NCBI GenBank assembly: GCA_033557465.1
Contig: CM066032.1
Span: 448,506,270 to 448,570,269 of the forward strand
Source of the DNA: Ichthyophis bannanicus
Taxonomy: Eukaryota > Chordata > Amphibia > Gymnophiona > Ichthyophiidae
Reading direction: 5' to 3'
DNA length: 64,000 bases
Part shown: in pieces, positions 1 through 8,880 of the stretch
Numbering within the stretch: the stretch's first letter is position 1
Layout of the letters: every line of letters starts with the position of its first letter
Translations under genes and position numbers: made by a program
Notes under the pieces: model-generated
The model's database searches: none
What the model was told of the DNA's origin: nothing
Seen by the model: the letters and a program-made list of their open reading frames with translations, nothing else

Positions 1-692
1 GAAGTCAGTGGAGCAATGAGCAACCTGACGTAAAGCCTCCCTATTGAAGAGATTTTCTCCAGTACAAGGAGAATTACCCAGTGTGTGTTGTGCCCATCTG
101 CTCAAGTCTGAAGCCTGGAGCCAGGCTCTACGTCGTGCTCCTATGGCTATAGCAGAGGTTCTGCTAACAGACTCAAAAAAGTCTAGAGAAGCACGAGAAA
201 GAAACTAAGAGAGATTCTGGCTATGACTAATAAGTAAGGTATAGTCTGCAGCCTTGGGCTCTGATAGAAAAGGAGTCAAAAGAGATAATTTCTTTGTGAC
301 CACCTGGAGAGATAGACTCATATAGAAAATATAAGAGATAATCCTTGTTGCCAGCATAGATGTTTGGAAGGTTTGACGTCCAAAAGCATCAAGTGCTCTA
401 GATGCACGACCTGGCGGATAAGAAGAATGCTTTTTCTTGCTCTTTACCTTCCTCATTGCTGATTCCACTACAATGGAATGATGGGGAAGTTGAGTTTTTT
501 GAAACCCTGGAGAGGGGGGCACCAGATACAGAACATTAGTTGCTGTAGAAGGTGAGGAAACCCTTAAAGGTGTTTCCCATATTCTTAAAAGAAGATCCTG
601 CAAAGAATGATGTAAAGGAAGCATTATATTTTCCTTTTCAGCAGGAGAGCCTCGAGTAGGATCACAGCCAGTGATAGGAATAGCAAGGAATG
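1..692 (-). pseudogene. DIRS copy A, gag C-terminal part (broken, runs off the window)
   Basis: On the minus strand 624-205 reads as a gag-like protein containing WETPL, PGFQKTQLPHHS, VVESAM and LDAFGR. The same landmarks occur in the gag genes of the better preserved DIRS copies at 13623-15459, 39367-41135 and 47228-49052. Further on, 1-204 still holds the CTGENLF segment but with stops or frameshifts. The N-terminal part of the same gag lies at 3303-4178, on the other side of a 2.6-kb retroposon insertion with a 16-bp target duplication, so this was one gene before the insertion. The DIRS gag is thought to be a structural nucleocapsid-like protein. The low-coordinate end of the element is outside the window. 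Confidence 0.75.
677..692. repeat. 5' target-site duplication of the L1-like insertion
   Basis: The 16-bp sequence ggaatagcaaggaatg is repeated exactly at 3287-3302, directly after the poly(A) run. Removing one copy and the insert joins the two halves of the DIRS gag region. Confidence 0.92.
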
Positions 693-1709
693 AGCGTGTT
701 TCTTGCTTTTCCTGGATTTACCTGTGCCGTGTGAGTGGAGTTCCTGATCCGTGCCGGTGTGTACTGCCAGCACGTGACCTGTGAGGGGTATAAGAACTCG
801 CCCCCACCGCGGAGCTCCTTGAGCGTGTTCTTGCTTTTCCTGGATTTACCTGTGCCGTGTGAGTGGAGTTCCTGATCCGTGCCGGTGTGTACTGCCAGCA
901 CGTGACCTGTGAGGGGTATAAGAACTCGCCCCCACCGCGGAGCTCCTTGAGCGTGTTCTTGCTTTTCCTGGATTTACCTGTGCCGTGTGAGTGGAGTTCC
1001 TGATCCGTGCCGGTGTGTACTGCCAGCACGTGACCTGTGAGGGGTATAAGAACTCGCCCCCACCGCGGTGCTCCTTGAGCGTGTTCTTGCTTTTCCTGGA
1101 TTTACCTATGCCGTGTGAGTGGAGTTCCTGATCCGTGCCGGTGTGTACTGCCAGCACGTGACCTGTGAGGGGTATAAGAACTCGCCCCCACCGCGGAGCT
1201 CCTTGAGCGTGTTCTTGCTTTTCCTGGATTTACCTGTGCCGTGTGAGTGGAGTTCCTGATCCGTGCCGGTGTGTACTGCCAGCACGTGACCTGTGAGGGG
1301 TATAAGAACTCGCCCCCACCGCGGAGCTCCTTGAGCGTGTTCTTGCTTTTTCCTGGATTTACCTGTGCCGTGTGAGTGGAGTTCCTGATCCGTGCCGGTG
1401 TGTACTGCCAGCACGTGACCTGTGAGGGGTATAAGAACTCGCCCCCACCGCGGAGCTCCTTGAGCGTGTTCTTGCTTTTCCTGGATTTACCTGTGCCGTG
1501 TGAGTGGAGTTCCTGATCCGTGCCGGTGTGTACTGCCAGCACGTGACCTGTGAGGGGTATAAGAACTCGCCCCCACCGCGGAGCTCCTTGAGCGTGTTCT
1601 TGCTTTTCCTGGATTTACCTGTGCCGTGTGAGTGGAGTTCCTGATCCGTGCCGGTGTGTACTGCCAGCACGTGACCTGTGAGGGGTATAAGAACTCGCCC
1701 CCACCGCGG
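693..1709 (+). repeat. Tandem array of eight 128-bp 5' monomers
   Basis: Monomers begin with gagcgtgtt at 692, 821, 949, 1077, 1205, 1333, 1462 and 1590. Spacing is 128 bp, or 129 where there is one extra T in the first and sixth units. The last unit departs from the consensus near 1709. Copies differ by only a few bases, for example gcggtgctcc instead of gcggagctcc near 1067. Tandem 5' monomers are known from mouse L1, where each monomer acts as promoter material; the same role here is inference. Confidence 0.95.
1668..1690 (+). promoter_or_regulatory. E-box and TATA-like motif of the last 5' monomer
   Basis: Each monomer carries CACGTG (an E-box, followed by AC) and, 12 bases downstream, GGGGTATAAGAA, followed by a C-rich CACC stretch. 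In the last unit these are at 1668-1673 and 1686-1690, about 145 bp upstream of the ORF1 ATG. The arrangement resembles a compact polymerase II promoter repeated in every unit. Promoter activity is inferred, not shown. Confidence 0.5.
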
Positions 1710-1834
1710 GACGCGCACCGCGGGCGCGTGCCCGTGGGCTCGTGCTCCGAAGGGGCGTGTCCAAAGGGGCACGCCCCTTTTGAGCCCCTTCGGAGCCTTG
1801 AGGAGTTGAGGAGCTGTTGACTGGTAACATCTCG
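1710..1834 (+). other. GC-rich leader between monomers and ORF1
   Basis: After the last monomer the leader is GC-rich, with imperfect inverted segments around 1745-1795 (aaggggcgtgtcc and ggggcacgccccttt). A short upstream ORF starts inside the last monomer and stops at 1818-1820, just before the ORF1 ATG at 1835. It has no recognisable product. Confidence 0.5.
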
Positions 1835-3025
1835 ATGGGGAAAAGGAAAAAGAAGCCTTTGTCTTCCTCTGCTACACCTACAGGTAAAGCGGTGAAGGTA
1901 GTCGGTCCCTTGGACTCTCATTTTAAGTCCGGGGCCCCTCCTTTTACCGCTGAAATGTCTGACTCTTCCGCCACCGTTAGTCCTAGCTCTATGGAAGGTA
2001 CTCCTCTTCCGCGTAGGGTTTGTACCCCACCCAGCGATGGACCTAAGGTATTAGATAAGGTCTCCCCCCAAGTTGTGGGGGATGACCTTCCATTATCGAT
2101 TGAGCTTCCGGATTCATTTTTGAGTTTGCCAGTCTCTACTGCTGTTATGCCTCATCCCTTTGACTACACTTATACACCTGATGAGCTTAATCCTCCCAAG
2201 GAAATATCTCTTAAAGATATATGGCAGATTGTGTCACGAACGGAGTTGTCATTGAAATCCTCCTTGTCGCATTTATCTAAATTTACTTCTGAAACAGTTA
2301 CTATGTTGACAGAGCACCGGGATAAACTTTTGTCTCTAGAATCTCAGGATTCTAAAATGGCCGGTCAGATCTCGTCGCTTCAGCGGGCCCTGACATCTTC
2401 GGTTCAGGACTCTCTGCTTCTTCATCGTAGAGACGAAGCATTAGAGAATGTTTTACGCGCAAGGAATCTTCGTTTATTGAATTTCCCCCGCACTCATTTC
2501 TTGTCCCCAACTATTCTGTTTTCCAAATATTTGAAAGATGTGCTTCAGATTCTTGAACCGGACTCTATTTCTTTGTCTAAGATCTATTATTTACCTTCAG
2601 GAATTAAAGTGAGCCCGGTTCCTGAGTCTGGGGCTGTCAATGCTGAGGCGGGGGAAATGGATCAACTGTCTGTTAAAAGTTTGGATTTATCTACTTATTT
2701 AGAAACTTCTTTGGAGGAAATTCCTGTTCGTTCCACTTTATTAGTTTCTTTTTGCTTAGAGAAAGATAAAGATAAGATTTTTCAAGCTTATTTTAAACAT
2801 CGTCGGGATAAATTTTTTGGTCAGGAGGTACAAGTATTTCCCGATGTTTCCCGTCCCACTCAATTACGGAGGAAGGCTTTCCTTGCATTACGCCCTCGGG
2901 TGATTGCAATGGGAGCAACTTTCTCGCTTAAGTACCCCTGTAAATGTTTGCTTTCATACCAAAATAATTCGTATGTTTTTTTTGATCCGTCACAGTTAGA
3001 GACTTTTTTACATCAGCCAGGCTGA
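1835..3025 (+). CDS. L1-type ORF1 protein (RNA-binding coiled-coil/RRM/CTD)
   Basis: The first ATG in the frame is at 1835, giving 396 residues; the frame is open a little further upstream but only from a TTG. The layout fits L1-clade ORF1p: a basic Ser/Thr/Pro-rich N-terminus (MGKRKKK), a probable coiled coil at about residues 125-205, an RRM beginning near LRARNLRLLNFP (about 206) and ending near TLLVSFCLEKDKDKIF (about 299-315), then a C-terminal domain containing VFPDVSRPTQLRRKAF and YPCKCLLSYQ. L1 ORF1p trimerises, binds RNA and acts as a nucleic-acid chaperone. There is no stop or frameshift. No ORF2 follows; the 3' UTR begins at 3026. That it belongs to the L1/Tx1 group is based on motif memory, not on a search. 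Confidence 0.8.
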   Translation: MGKRKKKPLSSSATPTGKAVKVVGPLDSHFKSGAPPFTAEMSDSSATVSPSSMEGTPLPRRVCTPPSDGPKVLDKVSPQVVGDDLPLSIELPDSFLSLPVSTAVMPHPFDYTYTPDELNPPKEISLKDIWQIVSRTELSLKSSLSHLSKFTSETVTMLTEHRDKLLSLESQDSKMAGQISSLQRALTSSVQDSLLLHRRDEALENVLRARNLRLLNFPRTHFLSPTILFSKYLKDVLQILEPDSISLSKIYYLPSGIKVSPVPESGAVNAEAGEMDQLSVKSLDLSTYLETSLEEIPVRSTLLVSFCLEKDKDKIFQAYFKHRRDKFFGQEVQVFPDVSRPTQLRRKAFLALRPRVIAMGATFSLKYPCKCLLSYQNNSYVFFDPSQLETFLHQPG

Positions 3026-3257
3026 TGGTATTTTTCTTTTCTTTCTTTTTTATTATATTAATTGCTTGGTCCTTGCTAAGTTAAAAGGGGTTGTATGATT
3101 CTTCCACTCCCGTCTCAGGTTGTTTAATTATTCTGTATTAGATTGCGCTTCATTTTGTGGGCTAGTTTTTTGAGGGATGATACATATGTGAAATGGTTTA
3201 TGATGTGTTTGTTATATTCGTGTATTGCCTGATATTTTCCTAAATAAATAATTTAAA

Positions 3258-3286
<29 letters not shown>
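3026..3286 (+). other. 3' UTR and poly(A) tail of the L1-like element
   Basis: T-rich sequence of about 230 bp leads to AATAAA at 3243-3248 and a run of 28 A at 3259-3286, directly followed by the target duplication. Confidence 0.85.
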
Positions 3287-3288
<2 letters not shown>

Positions 3289-3302
3289 AATAGCAAGGAA
3301 TG
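3287..3302. repeat. 3' target-site duplication of the L1-like insertion
   Basis: Exact copy of 677-692. The length (16 bp) is typical of LINE-type target-primed insertion. Confidence 0.92.
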
Positions 3303-4178
3303 CTGCCATGTCAAGGAGAAATTTCTGAAAAGAAGGATCTCCAATGGGAACCATCCCTGGATAGGCTAAGTAGAAGTAGCAGCCTGGGCACCAGAGGATG
3401 TACTGGTCTGGTGCAGAAAAAGAGCCCCACTAGATGGATGCTGGTACTGGCAGTCACGATTTGAGACAGTCAGTATTGCATCGTCCATGCCAGGTATCGA
3501 CTCCAAACTAGGCATAGAAAGGAGCGATGGAGAAAAAAGCATGGACGTGGCTGATCTCGATGTAACTGCAGGAACCGACATCGATACCGACACCGGTAGC
3601 TGTGCCGGAATCGGCGGCGATAACGCCATCGAAGCAGTCATCGGAGGCTGCTCAAGCGGTACCGAGGAAGTCAGAAACCCTTGGTGAATATCCTCAGTAC
3701 TGCGTATCCGGAATCGATAAGGGTCGGTTCCGAGCCGCGTCGGTACCCAGTCCTCTAGACTAGATATCGATTCAAGACTCGGCATCGAAGGGAGCGAGTC
3801 TATCGATGCATGTCTAGAGGGTACCGACGCCGGTGGTGGTATCGGCGATGTTGTCGATACTGGAAAGGCAACCTGGGAGGTATCAATCGGTCCCGAAGGT
3901 GCCGAGGACGCCAGATGACGATCCCTGGTGAAGAGTGGATCACTCAACACCGGTGCCGATGCCGGGGTATCGGTACCGCTCGAAGCGGATGCCACCACCG
4001 AGCATGACTCAGGTATGTTCTGTGAGGGGTGAGCCCCAGGAACAACCTGAAACCCCTGAAATGCTTTGGAGCCCGAAGACTCCCGCCGGGGTTTTAATGC
4101 CAAAGGGATCTTGAGGGCTTGGCATGAGACCTACCACTCAAGGATTGGCTAGTCTTAATAGACTGTTTCTGTCTCACA
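3303..4178 (-). pseudogene. DIRS copy A, gag N-terminal half
   Basis: The minus strand is open from 4103 to 3366. It encodes a Ser/Pro-rich protein starting PRRESSGSKAFQGFQ, which lines up with PRREASTSKASMGLQD in the copy C gag. It is followed by repeated SMPSLESI-like segments and a low-complexity Pro/Ser/Val stretch made of atcggtaccg-like DNA repeats. The preceding SGRSHAKPSR segment is in another frame, so at least one frameshift exists. The Cys-rich knuckle expected at the N-terminus is missing: at about 4178 the sequence changes abruptly into the C-terminal part of a recombinase gene from another DIRS family (copy B). Confidence 0.65.
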
Positions 4179-5260
4179 AAGGCGTGCAATGATGACCAAA
4201 TTGCTGCCTTATACACATCTCCCCTGCTGGTATGAGACTTACCTCCACCCAGGACGCTGCCTGCACCCTTGTAGAGTGGGTGTGCAGCCCTGGAGGCACC
4301 GTCCTGCTCTTTAGCCAGTATGCCAAGGAAATGGCCTCCTTCAGCCAACACGCTACAGATGCTGTGTCGCAGGTGGCAAAAGACTTACAATCCTTCCACA
4401 TAGAAAGCAATCATGTGCCAGACCTGCTCAAAGATATGCTGCACTTGCCTCCCAGAAGAGGAGGCACATTGACTTGAAGAGACCCCACCATCAGGAGCTC
4501 TGTGGAATCTGCAAAGACAAACGGCTGTCCTGTGAAGAGAATGAAGAGTCTATCAGAACAGCAGAAAGCCTCAGTATGCTTCAAGTATAAGTGGTGTTGA
4601 GTAACTGCAACTTTCTGTTCTCCTCCATGCTGCCATCTCCCTCAGGACTGGCAATGACATGGGTTGGTTAATGTGAAAAGGGGTCACTACCTTTGGCAAG
4701 GAGGAGGGAACTGTTCACAACACCACCTTCTCTGGGTGAAAGACCAAAAATGGTTCCCGGCAAGACAAGGCTTGCAGTTCAGAAATGTGCCACACCAACC
4801 AGATGGCCATGAGGAATACTGTCTTCGGCACAAGATCCTTCAGAGATGCCCCCTTCAGTGGTTCAAACAGTGACTCCATCAACACCAACAGCACCAAATT
4901 CAAATCCCAATGCAGAACCATCGACCATTATGCTGCATGGACCAGCTTCACAGCCTAGAGAAACCGCACTATGTTCAGGTGCACTGCTAGGGAAACGCCA
5001 CGTTTTCTACCATGGTAACAGGCTAAGGCGGCTACCTGTTTAGAGCCAGGCCTTTCTCCAGATCTGCTTGCAGGAATGCTAATATCTGTGGGATTGAGGT
5101 AGAGAGGGTGCTTGCCCCGTTAGCCATGCACCACTCCTCAAACACTCTCCACACTCAAGTCATATGATAAGGAAGTAGAACGCTTCCTTGCCTGAGAAGC
5201 AACGCCACTACAGATGATGAGTATCCTATCTTACTAAGCTTTGCCCTCTCAACAGCCAGG
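4179..5260 (-). pseudogene. Tyrosine recombinase of DIRS copy B (degenerate)
   Basis: At 4921-4715 the minus strand gives WDLNLVLLVLMESLFEPLKG and, further on, ISELQAL. This matches the recombinase core of copies C and D, where the catalytic Arg precedes ISELQAL; here it is His (WHISELQAL). The C-terminal part is in two frames: HSTRVQAASW at about 4270 preserves the His-x-x-Arg box, and DVYKAAIWSSLHAFV near 4215-4178 matches DICRAATWASVHTFT. The catalytic Tyr region is lost at the junction with copy A. YR enzymes insert the circular DIRS cDNA by recombination. Not functional. Confidence 0.7.
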
Positions 5261-5619
5261 CCTTAAGCAAGAATCGATCCACTTAAGGCATGCAAATTGG
5301 CCCCTTCCCCAACAATGAGGATCACTAGGCCATGCTGCCTCTCTATCCTGTGTAGCACTTGACCGATCAGAGGCCAGGGATGGAACCCATACAGGAGCCT
5401 CACCTGCAGCCACGGTTGAACCAACACATCAAGCCCTTCTGAAATGCGCTCGTGCCTCCTGCTGTAAAACTGGCTCACCTTGGTGTTGGCCATCAACGCC
5501 ATCAGATCCATTACCGGAAGTCCTCAGTGATGCACTATGCTCTGAAACACTGAGTCCTCGAAGGATCATTCCACTGGGTCCACTGATACTGGCTCAGGAG
5601 GTCTGCCTGGATATTCTCC

Positions 5620-6836
5620 TTACCTGCCACATGAGCTGTCCATAAGGCCAGAAGGTGCTCCTCTGCCCATTGCAGAAACAGTCACCTCCTCCATCAGGCT
5701 TTCGCTAGCCACACCCCCGCATTGTACATGATGACCCTCATGGCCTGATTCTGCAGGAGATGCGTTGCTCCCAACTCCAGACAGTTTATCGACCATATCG
5801 ATTCTTCCACAATCCACTGACCGTGGGCGATCTGGGACAGACAATGGGTTCCCCAATCGGAGTGGCTGGCATCGGTGATGACCGTTACCCATGGTGCAGT
5901 CTCCAATGGCATGCCTGCTGCTAAGACCCGGGCCATGCATCACCAGCTCAGAATGCATTTGACCTCCCCCAGGCACAGTAACCGCCTTGAGAGGGAGTGC
6001 TTTTGCAGAGTTCAGTACAACAACCGAGCATGCTGAAGAGGCCTCATGTGGGCCCAGGCCCATGGAACTAGGTCTATGGTCGTCGTTGCCATGGTCCTCA
6101 AGAGTTGGAGATAATGCCATGTCAAGGGCCAAGCCATCCAGAGAAAGTGATGCACTTGCTCCTGTACATTTCTTGCCCTCTCTGGAGGGAGCGACATCTG
6201 TCCTTTCTGCATGTCGAACAGTGCTTCCAAGTAAGTAAACTGCTGAGAGGGATGGCGGTGGCTCTTGTCGAAGTTCACCACCCAACCTAAACTCTGTAGG
6301 AGCTTCTCCACTCTAAGATAGGTGTTTTTGCTCTCCTCGAATGACTTTGCCCTGATTAATAAGTCGTCCAGGTACGGGTAGACTAGCATGTTTTTTTGCC
6401 TCAACATAGCCGCCATCATCATGACCTTTGTGAACATCCTAGGAACAGTAGCGAGACCGAACAGCAGTGCCAGAAAATGGAAATGTCCTATGGGCACCGC
6501 AAATCGCAGGTACCGCTGATGCTCTGGCCAGATCAGGATGTGGAGGTACGCCTCCGTTAGATCCAAGGATATCAGGAACTCTCCCTTTTGTACTGCAAGG
6601 ATCATGGACCGCAACGTTTCCATGTGAAACCATGGCACCCGCAATGCTCTGTTGATATACTTAAGATCCAGCACTGGGCGAAAGGATCCCTTATTTTTGG
6701 GGATGACAAAGTAAATGGAGCAACAACCTGACCAGCAATGCTTGCCCAGTGTTAACCTTACTGCATGCAATTTTGCAGAGGATTTGCAGAGCAACATCAG
6801 AAAGGCATCAGGAACAGGTCTCGCTAACTCTAGCAC
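5620..6836 (-). pseudogene. Reverse transcriptase/RNase H of DIRS copy B
   Basis: An unusually long open stretch (6836-6012, 274 codons) for an old copy covers the RT palm and fingers: YFVIPKNKGSFRPVLDLKYIN, then ISLDLTEAYLHI (first catalytic Asp), FGLATVPRMFTKVM and YPYLDDLLIRA (catalytic YLDD). RNase H follows in another frame at 5936-5694, with TVITDASHSDWG and NCLELGATHLL; its later part is broken. DIRS RT makes cDNA from the element RNA and RNase H removes the template. Confidence 0.8.
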
Positions 6837-6856
6837 ATACCCTTCCCGAATGATCT

Positions 6857-8534
6857 CTAATACTCATTGGTACTCAGTAATGTGGACCTAAGTGGAGTAG
6901 AAGAGTCGGAGTCACCCTCCGACCTGATCTTCCTCTTGGGCCCCCCTCGCTTCAATGTGTCTTTTTTGAGGGTCCAGTGGCTGGGGAGTAATATCCCCTG
7001 CCCACCCCTCTTCTGCGAAAGGAGGAGCTTCCTCTGGGTGGACATCATGACCTTTAAAAAGGTGCAAACTGCCCAGAATCTGCAAAGGTTTCTGAGTTGA
7101 CCTCTTGTAGAAGAGGTTGACTTTCCCCCTCTAGGCTTGTCCTCAGGGAGCCTAGCTCCCTTAGAATCTCCTAGATCCTTGACCAACTTCTCTATCATCT
7201 TTCCAAACAGCAGTCTGCCCCTGAAAGGCAGTATGGAGAGCCGAACCTTGAACGACATGCCCACGGACCAGTTGTGCAACAAGAGAAGCCGGTGGGCCAC
7301 AACCACTGAGGCCATACTTTTGGACAATGCCCATACCAAATCGTAAAAGGCGTCTGCCAAATACGTCATGCCGGACTCTAACTTTGCTGTCTTGGAGCCT
7401 GGCCCCAGCTCCAGCAGGTTTTTCACCAAATGCAGACATGCTCATGTCATGTAGGGTCCACAAATGGAGGTCTGCAAGGCTAACACATTAGTCTCAAAGG
7501 CCTGCTGAAGCATGGTCTCCAATCTCCTATCTTGAGCCTCTTAAGAGTTGCCCCTCCCTAAACCTTTGGCAGCTTGAGCAGCTCTTTCTCCTCCAAAGAG
7601 AGGGGGTATAATTGAGACATGATTCTACCTCCACACAAACTGGCTGCTGGCAGATCCCATCCCGCATCAATCATCTGCTTAATAGTTTTATGTACTGGGA
7701 AAAAATCCTGAGGCGACCGGATTCCCTGCAGCAAGGGATCTCCCAAGGTCATCTTTTCCGCAGGAGGTCTGGCTGTCATGTTAAGGGCCCCCTAGAAAGT
7801 GCCCTACCAATGGTAGCATCAACAGCTGAGGGGATTTCCCCTTCTTCAACCTCAGTTCCGTAGGGCTCCTCCCAAGCCCCCGAAGTTCCTTCCTCCGAGG
7901 AAACCGACCCCGGAGACCCTGGCCCACCAGTTTGTTCTGGAGCACCTGAGTCTCATCATCTAAGGACCCTCCCCAGTGCCAGGTAAGGGCCTCAAATCTA
8001 AGCCTATCCCTGGTCCTGGTGTTGTAGGGACCGACCCTGTAGCTGGCACCAGGCCTTGCTTCATGCAGTAGACCTGGTAGAGCAACAGCACATACTCAGG
8101 AGAAAAAGGGATCCTCAAAGTCTGTTCCTTTTGTTCCAGTGGCTTGTGGCATTTCTTTCCCTTATTAGCTGCCCCTGAGAATGGGTCCGAGTTCCCCTCC
8201 CACCTTTGCGTGGCTCAAAATGGCTGATTTTCCTGCCAAAACAGAGCTGCGCTGCTGTAAGGGAAGATCCATTGTGGAGGCCTTTCCCTGTGGCTTCCCC
8301 CTATGGCCTCAATGTCATCTGCGCAGTTTTAAGGGCATGCTCTGTCATTTTGCTCTCCTCCGAGCACACCCAGCAGAGCCCTGCTGCTGAGATCATCACC
8401 CTACGCCCTTGGCAAGCTGCACAGATCGGCTTACCTGAGGGCATGCTCCCATGCGCTGACCATTCCATTAGAGGAAAACAAGCAAATACCTCCGAAGCAC
8501 CTTTACGAAGGCTGCCCCCTTCCCCCACGAACAC
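6857..8534 (-). pseudogene. gag of DIRS copy B (fragmented)
   Basis: Three gag pieces are in different frames. At 8534-8301 a knuckle-like segment CAACQGRRVMISAAGLCWVC resembles the CTKCGG...CLKC knuckle of the other copies. At 7779-7558 PLLQGIRSPQDFFPVHKTIK. At 7429-6857 LPFRGRLLFGKMIEKLVKDL, then a Lys/Gly-rich end. The order fits a gag preceding RT. About 7860-8300 has no clear open frame and is probably decayed gag sequence. Confidence 0.6.
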
Positions 8535-8620
8535 GAAGGAACCAAAAAAAAAATCCTTCCAAACAAGCTATTCATCAGAAATATGCAGCCTAAAGCAAGG
8601 TAATACTCATCAGAGCTAAT

Positions 8621-8880
8621 AGCCCCTTAAGCAGACGCTCCGGGTGCAGCGGCAGCATTGGCAGTAATAGAAGGAGGGACCAGAACTCCCGGGTCACTGA
8701 TTAACAGTTCATGGTGCTCATCACATACAGGCAGAGAATCTGAATGCCTTTAAGAATTTATTTTTAAACGTTGCCTCTGTCAATTTAATTGGATTACTCT
8801 CTATTATATTTTTTTATTTTTTTCAAGGCTTTTTCACTCTGCCTCTGCCGGCCCAATCCATATAATCATCAGGTATGTTC
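8621..8880. other. Unassigned spacer
   Basis: About 260 bp between the decayed 5' side of DIRS copy B and the CR1 fragment. It includes a T-rich run near 8800-8825. I see no ITR, gene or clear repeat boundary in it. Confidence 0.4.

Larger units (their letters stand above)
693..3286 (+). mobile_element. L1-like, ORF1-only retroposon (HAL1-type) with tandem-monomer 5' end
   Basis: A complete insertion is bounded by the 16-bp direct repeat ggaatagcaaggaatg at 677-692 and 3287-3302. It ends in a pure A run (3259-3286) preceded by AATAAA at 3243. The body has eight near-identical 128-bp monomers, a GC-rich leader, one 396-codon gene resembling L1-clade ORF1p, and about 230 bp of 3' UTR. There is no endonuclease or reverse transcriptase and no room for one. 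The target duplication and tail indicate target-primed reverse transcription by enzymes supplied in trans. It sits inside a DIRS gag gene and is therefore younger than it. Near identity of the monomers and an open ORF argue for recent insertion. An internally deleted L1 that jumped once is the main alternative to a true HAL1-like family. Confidence 0.85.
4179..8620 (-). mobile_element. DIRS copy B, old family, gag-RT/RH-YR order, no ITRs seen
   Basis: Pieces of a DIRS retrotransposon run in order on the minus strand: gag (8534-6857), RT and RNase H (6836-5620) and tyrosine recombinase (about 5260-4179). The protein pieces differ clearly from copies C, D and G, for example YLDDLLIRAKS instead of YLDDWLIRAS, so this is a separate family. 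I could not find inverted terminal repeats or an internal complementary region at either end. The low end fuses directly to the gag of copy A. Many stops and frameshifts point to an old insertion. Confidence 0.75.

Noticed and set aside
692..1709. Array of direct repeats as a CRISPR
   Set aside because: Repeats are contiguous 128-bp units with no unique spacers, in a eukaryotic genome with introns and SINEs.
1632..1820. 62-codon plus-strand frame before ORF1 as a gene
   Set aside because: Starts inside the repeat monomer and has no recognisable features; treated as an upstream ORF at most.
1817..1834. ORF1 start at 1817
   Set aside because: The codon at 1817 is TTG; the first ATG is at 1835.
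662..1921. Many overlapping minus-strand open frames across the monomer array (for example 1102-1542)
   Set aside because: They are the same 128-bp repeat read in shifting frames; a period not divisible by three gives long frames without a real protein.
3487..4007. Plus-strand frames over the gag of copy A (Gly/Asp-rich and Arg-rich peptides)
   Set aside because: Antisense shadows of the atcggtaccg-type repeat in gag.
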